A stretch of 40,608 bases of DNA, taken from NCBI GenBank assembly GCA_902788275.1, contig CADAJV010000005.1, positions 1 through 40,608 on the forward strand, written 5' to 3'. This document shows positions 34,838 through 40,608 of the stretch, piece after piece. The position numbers were made by a program, and so were the translations under genes. Position 1 is the first letter of the stretch. Every line of letters begins with the position of its first letter. The notes under the pieces were generated by a model. It saw only the letters and a list, made by a program, of their open reading frames with translations, did no database searches and had not been told where the DNA came from. The stretch comes from an uncultured Bacteroidales bacterium (GTDB lineage: Bacteria > Bacteroidota > Bacteroidia > Bacteroidales > Bacteroidaceae).

Positions 34838-36091
34838 ATGGAAATAAAAAGGGACGTATATCTGCACAAGCTGATTAATGCACGGCAAAATGGGTTTATT
34901 AAAGTCATAACCGGACCTCGCAGGTGCGGTAAGTCTTACTTGTTGACGACATTGTTCCATAACCATCTGCTTTCAGAAGGAGTTGATGAAAATCATATTA
35001 TAGAGGTGGAATTTGAGGATAGGACCAATATAGAGTTGAGAAATCCCGATGTCTTGCTTGCTTATGTGAAATCGCGGATAGTTGATCGTCAACTATATTA
35101 TGTCATTCTTGATGAAGTTCAGAAAGTTGATGAATTTGTTGATGTACTCAACAGCCTGCTGCATATTAAGAATGCTGATGTGTATGTGACAGGCAGCAAC
35201 TCCCATTTCCTCTCAACTGATATTGCAACAGAATTCAGGGGGCGCGACCATCAGATAAGGATTTATCCCTTGACTTTCTCAGAATACTATTCCGCTGTAG
35301 GCGGAGATAAGAGTGATGCCTGGAAAGACTATTTTACCTTTGGCGGCCTTCCGCTGGTGCTGTCCTTTGCAACTGATGCAGAGAGGGCAGACTATCTGCG
35401 GAAACTGTTTCAGACTGTATATATGGCAGACATCCTGGAGAGATACAAGATTAAGAATGACAAGGAACTGCGTGAACTGGTCAACGTCATGGCATCTTCA
35501 ATTGGCTCTCCCAGCAATCCCACTAAGATTGCTAACACCTTCAGGAGTGTAGAGAACTCAAACATCACAAGCCAGACTATTGATAAGTATTTATCCTATC
35601 TTCAAGACGCTTTTATAATAAGGAAAGCAGAACGTTATGATGTAAAAGGAAGAAAGTATATAGGAACGCTGTCGAAGTACTATTTTGAGGATTTGGGTAT
35701 CCGAAACGCGCTGCTAAACTTCCGACAGCAGGAAGAGAACCATATCATGGAGAATGTGATTTACAATGAACTTTGTATGAGGGGCTATCAAGTTGATGTC
35801 GGGCAGTTAGAGATAAGAAAGCGAACGGATGATGGCAAACAAGAAAGAATACGCCTTGAGGTGGACTTCGTTGTCAATCATGCAAGCCAGCGCTATTATA
35901 TACAGTCGGCATTTGCAATCCTAAACAAGGAAAAAGAAGAGCAGGAGTTGCAGTCTCTTGTCAATATAAACGACTCTTTCAAAAAGATAGTCGTTGCTAA
36001 TGGCAACATTAAACCGTGGCGCAACGAGAAAGGAATTCTTTTCATCGGCTTGATGGATTTTCTACTGGACAAGAAAAGCCTTGAGTACTGA
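34838..36091 (+). CDS. AAA_14/DUF4143 family ATPase
   Basis: The product has 417 residues. The AAA domain has Walker A GPRRCGKS (about 26-33), Walker B YVILDEVQ (about 88-95) and a sensor-like VTGSNS (about 119-124), then FRGRDHQIRIYPLTFSEYY. The DUF4143 half (about 200-417) includes a winged-helix-like stretch (SSIGSPSNPTKIANTFRSV, TIDKYLSYLQDAFII) and a restriction-endonuclease-like core, RLEVDFVV followed by YYIQSAFA, in which the usual ExK is changed to QSA. The family is common and patchily spread in Bacteroidetes and Archaea, with no settled function. It is the only gene of the inserted cassette and ends 5 bp before the right direct repeat. Confidence 0.93.
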   Translation: MEIKRDVYLHKLINARQNGFIKVITGPRRCGKSYLLTTLFHNHLLSEGVDENHIIEVEFEDRTNIELRNPDVLLAYVKSRIVDRQLYYVILDEVQKVDEFVDVLNSLLHIKNADVYVTGSNSHFLSTDIATEFRGRDHQIRIYPLTFSEYYSAVGGDKSDAWKDYFTFGGLPLVLSFATDAERADYLRKLFQTVYMADILERYKIKNDKELRELVNVMASSIGSPSNPTKIANTFRSVENSNITSQTIDKYLSYLQDAFIIRKAERYDVKGRKYIGTLSKYYFEDLGIRNALLNFRQQEENHIMENVIYNELCMRGYQVDVGQLEIRKRTDDGKQERIRLEVDFVVNHASQRYYIQSAFAILNKEKEEQELQSLVNINDSFKKIVVANGNIKPWRNEKGILFIGLMDFLLDKKSLEY

Positions 36092-36096
36092 ATTGA

Positions 36097-36224
36097 TGGC
36101 CTGCAACAAAGGATGAGCTCATAGACTACGCCCTGCGCTCCGGCGCCCCCATGGAGGTAGTGGAGAACCTGCAGGAAATAGAGGACGAAGGCGAGACTTC
36201 TTCTTCAACGAGGACGAGTATTAG
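36097..36224 (+). pseudogene. 3' remnant of the split small gene
   Basis: The right copy of the 100-bp repeat (36097-36196) runs on into GAC TTC TTC TTC AAC GAG GAC GAG TAT TAG (36195-36224), which encodes the family ending DFFFNEDEY. The repeat part and this ending are in different frames, and the segment I expect between EDEGE and DFFFNEDEY (about 16 residues) is missing, so there was also a deletion of roughly 50 bp. There is no start codon for the family frame. Confidence 0.8.
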
Positions 36225-36230
36225 GAAAGA

Positions 36231-36260
36231 AAAAAAGTGGCACGAAAATGCCACTTTTTT
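36231..36260. terminator. Bidirectional terminator between the split gene and the outer-membrane gene
   Basis: AAAAAAGTGGCA pairs perfectly with TGCCACTTTTTT around CGAAAA, giving a T-tract on either strand. It can end transcripts from the cassette side and from the minus-strand outer-membrane gene. Confidence 0.9.
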
Positions 36261-36268
36261 ATTTGTCC

Positions 36269-38284
36269 TCATTTGCTTTGTAAAATACCTGTTTCAGTAT
36301 CATGATGGTTCATGCTACGCTGAATGTCACGATATTTGCGACCAGAAGACAAGTTCCACGTAAGGTTGAGTGTGAGCATATTACCCAAATCGCGGCTATG
36401 CTGCGAAACTTCTTTATGGATATATTGGTTAAGCACTTCTGTCTTATGTCTAAGTGGAATTGCGCAGAAAGGATGCTGGGCATAGAGGGATATGGTGATA
36501 TCCTTCATTCGGTATGAAGCTGTGAGATACCAGGCGGATGCCTGATGGCCTCGATGTTCGCCTTCCATGAAGTTCCACCCGTTATCCGCGTAAGCAGTCA
36601 GTGTCCATCGGCCGAGATAGGCAGCAAGGCTGGCACCGCCGTTGAATGCCGTATAAGTGTGGCGATAGTCGTCGGTAAAGTTAAAGAAGCGGTAGATACC
36701 TCCATAGAGGGTAACGGAGAGATGTTCTGGTATGGCCTCCCATCGGTTATAACTCTGGATGAAGAAGAAACTGCACTCATTGCCGGCATTTGTCTGTGTC
36801 TGAAAGAAGAAGTTGTCCTTTCGGGTATAATTTTCCATATTGCAGTTGGCGTTCAGTCGCCAGTAGCCTTGTAATTCGGTAATAGCTCTTGGTGTGGAGT
36901 AGGTCAGACGAAGGTCGTGCGAAGTCACACGATTGGGAGTTATCTCGGGATTACCCACCAGTGTTTCCATTGCATTCTGCTTGATAGAGACATCACTGAC
37001 GAGTGCAATCTGCGATACGTGCTGCGATACTTCGAAATCATATTTTATCTTAAAATTCTTAGCAAGCGGATAGGCAAGCGTCATTTTTGGACGGAAAAGC
37101 AAAAAACGATCATTCCATTTACCCTGTCGATAGTAACGGGTGCTCACACCTAAGCCTCCCATATAGCCGAGTTTGCCAAGACGACCTTTCAGCTGTCCGA
37201 AGAAATATAGCATTGATGAATGCATAGCGTTGGAGGCATTTGCATCACCTGCATACACATTATTTATATATTTTTGGCCATATTGAGTGCCCAAAGATAG
37301 TGTGAACGGTTTCATACGGTTTTCGTAGATGGCTTCTGTCCAAAGCGAATACGTCTTTCCTGTCACGTTATAGGTATAGTTCCCGCCTTCGTTGTGCTCA
37401 GAGTAGCTATTGGTCTTTATATATGTTCCAACGGTATTGGCTGTCAGCGACTGATGATGTTTAAAGTCGCGATGGAAATAAAGGTCAACTGCTGGCGATG
37501 AGCTGCGTGACAAAGAATGGTCTTCGTAAGAAGCAAACTTAGCCCATGACCTATCGGGCTGAATATTGCGTAGGGCTGAGAGTTTCGATTGGAACACATA
37601 GTCTGAGTCACTTAGACTATAGGTGAGTTGGAAATTGTGGTCGAGACTCTTGTCTTGTCCATCTAATTGTTTGCGCAAAAAGTTTTGCTTCTCACCCGAC
37701 TCCAGTTGGTAAGATGCATTTTCTTCGTATTCCGTTCCTTTGAAATTATGATAGCCCAGCGAGTAGGTCACGCCAAACTCGCTCTTGCCAAAATTATGTT
37801 TCCCATATATAGTCTCGTTACCATTAACGGCAGTTAGAGTGTTCGTCAGGTCTGCACCTACATCATAGCCACTAATGGGGTGCTTCACTATGATATTGAC
37901 CACGTATGCTATTCCCTCACCATATCTTACTCCAGGATTGTCGATATAGTCGATATGTTTCACAGCTTTCATATCAAGCGAGAGCAAATCTTCTTTCGAT
38001 GCTACGATGTCATTGATGCGCACCTGTACATTACCAAGATTAGAAAGTGCCGTAACGGTGTGCATCGCTGGGTCTACGCGCAGATGAGGTAGCGCCAGTT
38101 TAGACAACAGCGAATAACCATTAGTGGAACCTTCTAATTGTTGGCGTGTGGGATAGATGGTTTGCCCATCAACTCTTTGTACAACTCTGGATGCTTTGAC
38201 GGTTATTTCCTGTAATTCTACGTCCTTTTGAGCCGAAACTGCGAGTGATGCTATAAGCATACCCCAAATAAAAAGTCTCTTCAT
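36269..38284 (-). CDS. Outer-membrane beta-barrel protein, TonB-dependent-receptor-like
   Basis: The product has 671 residues from the ATG at 38284. An upstream in-frame ATG overlaps the promoter. A signal peptide (MKRLFIWGMLIASLAVSAQ) is followed by VELQEITVKASRVVQRVDGQ and a plug-like domain (about 25-135; VRINDIVASKEDLLSLDMKA, IDYIDNPGVRYGEG, VVNIIVK), then a large beta-barrel of alternating aromatic strands. The N-terminal carboxypeptidase-like domain common in Bacteroidetes receptors is missing. The usual closing aromatic residue is not seen; the end is DTETGILQSK. No SusD-like partner is nearby. Substrate is unknown. The membrane regulator gene lies directly upstream. Confidence 0.85.
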   Translation of the reverse strand: MKRLFIWGMLIASLAVSAQKDVELQEITVKASRVVQRVDGQTIYPTRQQLEGSTNGYSLLSKLALPHLRVDPAMHTVTALSNLGNVQVRINDIVASKEDLLSLDMKAVKHIDYIDNPGVRYGEGIAYVVNIIVKHPISGYDVGADLTNTLTAVNGNETIYGKHNFGKSEFGVTYSLGYHNFKGTEYEENASYQLESGEKQNFLRKQLDGQDKSLDHNFQLTYSLSDSDYVFQSKLSALRNIQPDRSWAKFASYEDHSLSRSSSPAVDLYFHRDFKHHQSLTANTVGTYIKTNSYSEHNEGGNYTYNVTGKTYSLWTEAIYENRMKPFTLSLGTQYGQKYINNVYAGDANASNAMHSSMLYFFGQLKGRLGKLGYMGGLGVSTRYYRQGKWNDRFLLFRPKMTLAYPLAKNFKIKYDFEVSQHVSQIALVSDVSIKQNAMETLVGNPEITPNRVTSHDLRLTYSTPRAITELQGYWRLNANCNMENYTRKDNFFFQTQTNAGNECSFFFIQSYNRWEAIPEHLSVTLYGGIYRFFNFTDDYRHTYTAFNGGASLAAYLGRWTLTAYADNGWNFMEGEHRGHQASAWYLTASYRMKDITISLYAQHPFCAIPLRHKTEVLNQYIHKEVSQHSRDLGNMLTLNLTWNLSSGRKYRDIQRSMNHHDTETGILQSK

Positions 38285-38301
38285 ACGATTGCTTTTTTGT
38301 G

Positions 38302-38333
38302 CAAAGGTATGAAGAGGGTAATATGTTACCAAA
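38302..38333 (-). promoter_or_regulatory. Promoter of the outer-membrane protein gene
   Basis: On the minus strand a -33 TTTG (38333-38330) and a -7 TACCTTTG (38309-38302) are spaced by 20 bp. The leader is about 13 nt. Confidence 0.7.
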
Positions 38334-38341
38334 AATAATGC

Positions 38342-38374
38342 CTGACATTTGTCTGACATTTTGCTGACATTTGC
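38342..38374 (-). promoter_or_regulatory. Three tandem 11-bp repeats, candidate regulator binding sites
   Basis: On the plus strand CTGACATTTGT, CTGACATTTTG and CTGACATTTGC follow each other with an 11-bp period (38342-38352, 38353-38363, 38364-38374). They begin 8 bp upstream of the -33 box of the outer-membrane gene. OmpR-type winged-helix proteins usually bind tandem sites of 10 to 11 bp in this position. A related CTGACAAAT lies at 39089-39097, near the regulator's own promoter. Confidence 0.6.
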
Positions 38375-38378
38375 CGAA

Positions 38379-39044
38379 CTATCTTATAGTCAGGCCGTAA
38401 GATTTACCTCTATCTGATTCTATTTTGAGGTTAGAATGTTCTTCTATGATGGGTTTCATCCGTCGGATAAGTGTGTATAATGTCTCGCTTGCATCCTCTT
38501 TCTTGGGCCAGAGCGCATCGCAAATCTCGGTTTTCGACAATTTGTGCGAGGGTGATTGCCACAGCATTTCCATCAGTTTTTGCTGCATAGGGGTAAATTT
38601 AATCTCGCAGCCTTTTGCATTGACGAATCGTCCATCCTGCAGTGCCAAACCGCCAAAAAGACCTAATGCTGCTTGTCGCCTATGCAGATGCAGGCAGAAC
38701 AGGCTCCATATTAATACCAACGACCAAAGAATCATTGACGGACGCTGATCGGAAAGAGAAAAGATTGTAGCTGCTGATACTTGCGGTCGTGGACGGAATC
38801 CTTTCTTGGAATCTACTACTAAAACAGCATGTCCTCTTAATCCCTCTATTTGCAGATGACTATTAAACATCAGTATTGTGTCCGCACTTATCACATCAGA
38901 CTGCTGTTCTTCCAGAGTCTTGGCCAGTGCCTGATTCATGTCTTCGGTCACCAGTTCCTCTGTTACCTTATAGCAGTTCAGCCCCACCATGTTTGAAGCT
39001 ATTATCAATGCAAAGAGCACTACCACTGCATATCTTTGTTTCAT
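38379..39044 (-). CDS. Membrane-anchored winged-helix transcriptional regulator
   Basis: The product has 221 residues. A first membrane segment (about 6-22, VVVLFALIIASNMVGL), a periplasmic stretch (about 23-103) and a second membrane segment (about 104-121, MILWSLVLIWSLFCLHL) precede a cytoplasmic C-terminal winged helix (about 136-221; FTPMQQKLMEMLWQSP, LSKTEICDALWP, LYTLIRRMKPII, KSYGLTIR) of the OmpR type. There is no receiver or kinase domain. It is thus a one-component sensor, similar in logic to ToxR or CadC but with the DNA-binding domain at the other end. Its likely target is the adjacent outer-membrane gene. Confidence 0.85.
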   Translation of the reverse strand: MKQRYAVVVLFALIIASNMVGLNCYKVTEELVTEDMNQALAKTLEEQQSDVISADTILMFNSHLQIEGLRGHAVLVVDSKKGFRPRPQVSAATIFSLSDQRPSMILWSLVLIWSLFCLHLHRRQAALGLFGGLALQDGRFVNAKGCEIKFTPMQQKLMEMLWQSPSHKLSKTEICDALWPKKEDASETLYTLIRRMKPIIEEHSNLKIESDRGKSYGLTIR

Positions 39045-39070
39045 AGTTGTCGTTTTCGTTATTTATTTGG

Positions 39071-39078
39071 CAAAGTTA
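39071..39078 (-). promoter_or_regulatory. -7 promoter box of the membrane regulator gene
   Basis: TAACTTTG on the minus strand fits TAnnTTTG and lies 26 nt before the start codon. CTGACAAAT at 39089-39097, upstream of it, resembles the 11-bp repeats of the neighbouring gene. Confidence 0.55.
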
Positions 39079-39154
39079 CGATAAATAGCTGACAAATAAT
39101 AGAGGAGCAAAATATATTTTAATCAAAATCGTGCAGATATTCAAAAGGAACATG

Positions 39155-39162
39155 TAACTTTG
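39155..39162 (+). promoter_or_regulatory. Plus-strand -7 box with no gene behind it
   Basis: TAACTTTG fits TAnnTTTG, but no plus-strand gene follows. GGTTATA-type heptads (39181-39212) and a hairpin (39266-39310) come next. It may be chance or the start of a small or antisense RNA. Confidence 0.25.
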
Positions 39163-39265
39163 CGCGTTGATAAAAGGCAAAGGTTATAGGTTAGTGGTTA
39201 TGGGTTATAGAACTTAAGACCTTACAAACCGAAAATTGTATAAAATTCAATTGTAAGCGATGCAG

Positions 39266-39310
39266 ACGCCGTCGGGGCCAAGGCCTATGCGGCTAAGGTC
39301 CCGACGGCGT
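39266..39310. terminator. Strong hairpin downstream of the winged-helix gene
   Basis: ACGCCGTCGGG pairs perfectly with CCCGACGGCGT around a 23-nt loop that itself contains GCC/GGC arms. It lies 10 bp after the stop of the minus-strand gene and probably terminates it, although no T-run follows. Confidence 0.55.
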
Positions 39311-39319
39311 TAGAGTGCG

Positions 39320-39610
39320 TTACTTTTCCAGGTAGCTCTTGAGCGCATCGATGTATTCCTCGAAAGCCTTCAGCCCTGTGGGTGTGATACGGCAGAGGGT
39401 GCAGGGGCGCTTGCCCTTGAAGGTCTTCTCGACCTCGATGTAGCCCGCCGCCGAGAGCTTGTCAATCTGTACACTCAGGTTGCCGGCCGTAGCCCCCGTC
39501 TGTTCCTTGATGTAGGGGAACTCGGCTTCCTCGGTGCTGATGAGGAGCGACATCACCGCCAGGCGCAGCTCCGAGTGCAGCAGTGGATCTAATGGCTTGA
39601 ACATAGGCAT
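39320..39610 (-). CDS. Small winged-helix transcriptional regulator (HTH_34 type)
   Basis: The product has 96 residues; an alternative start two codons later (39604, MFKPLDPLLHS) is equally likely. LDPLLHSELRLAVMSLLIST, YIKEQTGATAGNLSVQIDKL, AAGYIEVEKTFKGKRP and CRITPTGLKAFEEYIDAL match the stand-alone winged-helix family related to MarR and PadR. It probably binds DNA as a dimer. It starts 6 bp after the stop of the membrane protein gene and is cotranscribed with it. Such pairs usually mean the regulator controls its own operon. Confidence 0.9.
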   Translation of the reverse strand: MPMFKPLDPLLHSELRLAVMSLLISTEEAEFPYIKEQTGATAGNLSVQIDKLSAAGYIEVEKTFKGKRPCTLCRITPTGLKAFEEYIDALKSYLEK

Positions 39611-39616
39611 AGAGCT

Positions 39617-40243
39617 TTATTTCTTGTTTCGCAGATAGACGGCCACGCCTGGCAGAATCAATCCCACCAAGGCCACGGCGGCCATGACATAGAGTTGCTC
39701 AACGCCCGGCAGTAGCAGAGCGACAAAGAATCCACCAAGTCCCGCAATCAAGCCGCAAATCTGCATGAAGGCATTCTTGAGAATAGCACCCGTCGTGGTC
39801 GAGGCGATGCCGAAGCAGAGCGAGATGATGCTGGTAAGGTTGATGTAGAGGTGTCCGTGGGGTAGGGTGAAGTCCACAGACAGCAGACCGAGGCCGTTAA
39901 GGCAGAAGAAGAGGCCGATTGCGCCGATGAAGATGCCGAATATGGCCCATACCTGGCCGACCGTCTTGCCTACGAAGGAGGGGCCGACGGGTTCCTTGTG
40001 TTTGCTGATGAGCCACTCGCCCAGGCAGCCGAAGAGCCACATGGCGCCCCAAAGGATATTCCATACAGGGCCGCCGCAGTTTTTCCACAGATAGGCGATG
40101 AGCAGGGCAAAGACAAACACGCATACGCCCCAGCAGATGAGCGACTTAGACGAATTTTGGGTAATCGTACGGCGACTCCGTTCTATCTGCTCAGTAATGA
40201 TCTCCAGACTGCGCTCAGCAGTCAGATTCTTATTTTCTTCCAT
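39617..40243 (-). CDS. Multi-pass membrane protein of unknown function
   Basis: The product has 208 residues. A charged N-terminus (MEENKNLTAERSLEIITEQIERSRRTI) precedes six hydrophobic segments (about 35-52, 60-78, 95-117, 128-150, 153-172, 185-203). I recognise it only as a Bacteroidetes conserved membrane protein that often pairs with an HTH_34 regulator. It is the first gene of a two-gene operon with its own promoter at 40351-40382 and a leader of about 100 nt. Confidence 0.75.
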   Translation of the reverse strand: MEENKNLTAERSLEIITEQIERSRRTITQNSSKSLICWGVCVFVFALLIAYLWKNCGGPVWNILWGAMWLFGCLGEWLISKHKEPVGPSFVGKTVGQVWAIFGIFIGAIGLFFCLNGLGLLSVDFTLPHGHLYINLTSIISLCFGIASTTTGAILKNAFMQICGLIAGLGGFFVALLLPGVEQLYVMAAVALVGLILPGVAVYLRNKK

Positions 40244-40350
40244 TGTTGTTTCATTTTTTCTAATCTTTTACTGTTGTTTGCTAATCTCATGGCCTCCTCC
40301 GAGCTCCTGCAGAAAGCCCGAAACAGGCCAGTTGTGTCCGGTTCACGGTG

Positions 40351-40382
40351 CAAAAGTAAATAAGTTTAGAATATAAACCAAA
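40351..40382 (-). promoter_or_regulatory. Promoter of the membrane protein and winged-helix operon
   Basis: On the minus strand a -33 TTTG (40382-40379) and a -7 TACTTTTG (40358-40351) are spaced by 20 bp. Confidence 0.7.
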
Positions 40383-40436
40383 TTATTTCGCAAATATTTT
40401 GCAAAAAAATTGCTTCTTTTCTGCGGAGAGCTTGCG

Positions 40437-40455
40437 AACCGCCCAAAGGGCGGTT
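40437..40455. terminator. Short hairpin in the last spacer
   Basis: AACCGCCC pairs with GGGCGGTT around AAA. It lies between two divergent promoters in a gene-free 356-bp spacer (40244-40599), so it may insulate them or be a regulatory structure rather than a terminator. Confidence 0.35.
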
Positions 40456-40557
40456 GCGCCGGAGAAAAAAATTGAGAGGGGAGAGAATTCAGTGGTCATT
40501 TTCTTGTAAAAACACCTAAAAAAGGGGTGGGATTATTAGGCAGAATAAAAATAATAG

Positions 40558-40565
40558 TATATTTG
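40558..40565 (+). promoter_or_regulatory. -7 promoter box of the gene starting at the window edge
   Basis: TATATTTG fits TAnnTTTG. A leader of about 30 nt leads to the ATG at 40600. Confidence 0.55.
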
Positions 40566-40599
40566 CAAGCCGAAAACAAACTACTAAATAACTAATACT

Positions 40600-40608
40600 A
40601 TGATTATC
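40600..40608 (+). CDS. First three codons of a gene running off the window
   Basis: ATG ATT ATC follows a good -7 box and an A-rich leader (ACTACTAAATAACTAATACT). Only MII is visible, so no function can be given. Confidence 0.4.

Larger units (their letters stand above)
34616..36096 (+). mobile_element. Inserted AAA ATPase cassette, 1481 bp
   Basis: The segment between the two 100-bp repeats contains one gene, its promoter and two palindromic boxes. The right repeat starts 5 bp after the ATPase stop codon. The DNA is visibly AT-richer than the genes before it. No transposase, integrase or terminal inverted repeat is seen, so the means of insertion is unknown. The interpretation as a mobile cassette rests on the split host gene and the direct repeat. 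Confidence 0.7.

Noticed and set aside
34616-36096. Insertion sequence or integron cassette
   Set aside because: There is no transposase, no integrase, no attC-like fold and no terminal inverted repeat, so only the neutral term cassette is used.

Overview
The window looks like chromosomal DNA of a Bacteroidales bacterium, most likely a Prevotellaceae member. The evidence is the many TAnnTTTG (-7) promoter boxes with TTTG-like -33 boxes, Bacteroidetes-restricted families (DUF4254, the small MYWTLELAS protein family), a Rho with a long inserted low-complexity region, Prevotella-style dockerin repeats and a short C-terminal sorting-like tail on a surface protein. I did no database search, so family names rest on recognised motifs.

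Layout. 1-0.2 kb: 3' end of a 5S rRNA gene and an unusual terminator with one left arm and three right arms. 0.3-5.6 kb: one giant secreted protein with a dockerin pair and seven tandem sulfatase-modifying-factor (FGE-like) domains. 6-12.2 kb, minus strand: housekeeping genes rho, a LolC/E-type permease, rbfA and metG, with a MITE-like palindromic repeat between the permease and rbfA. 12.6-16.8 kb: membrane acyltransferase, HU protein, pdxB (minus) and a DUF4254 gene diverging from it. 17.9-21.7 kb: a repetitive surface protein and a 55-residue acidic peptide gene. 21.9-27.9 kb: cysE, an RlmL-type rRNA methyltransferase, purD and sdaA (minus). 28-34.3 kb: sbcD, sbcC, a degenerate methyltransferase-like gene and a PduO-type cobalamin adenosyltransferase. 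34.4-36.2 kb: a small conserved gene split by an AAA ATPase (AAA_14/DUF4143) cassette flanked by a perfect 100-bp direct repeat. 36.2-39.1 kb, minus: an outer-membrane beta-barrel gene and a membrane-anchored winged-helix regulator, with three 11-bp direct repeats just upstream of the barrel promoter. 39.3-40.2 kb, minus: a small winged-helix repressor-like gene with a membrane protein gene. At 40.6 kb the first codons of a further gene appear.

The most interesting items are: (1) the ATPase cassette inserted in a conserved small gene with a 100-bp duplication, and its promoter bracketed by two copies of a palindromic box; (2) the transmembrane regulator, outer-membrane protein and 11-bp repeat array, which read as a self-contained envelope-sensing module; (3) the seven-fold FGE array lacking the catalytic cysteine pair; (4) intergenic spacers built from many different heptanucleotide repeat families kept in 7-bp register, often led by the word CCGGACTTGG; (5) terminator-like arrays with repeated hairpin arms at three places.

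Most other genes are ordinary housekeeping genes. Spacers between them are long and made of low-complexity repeats, which are listed as repeat features.
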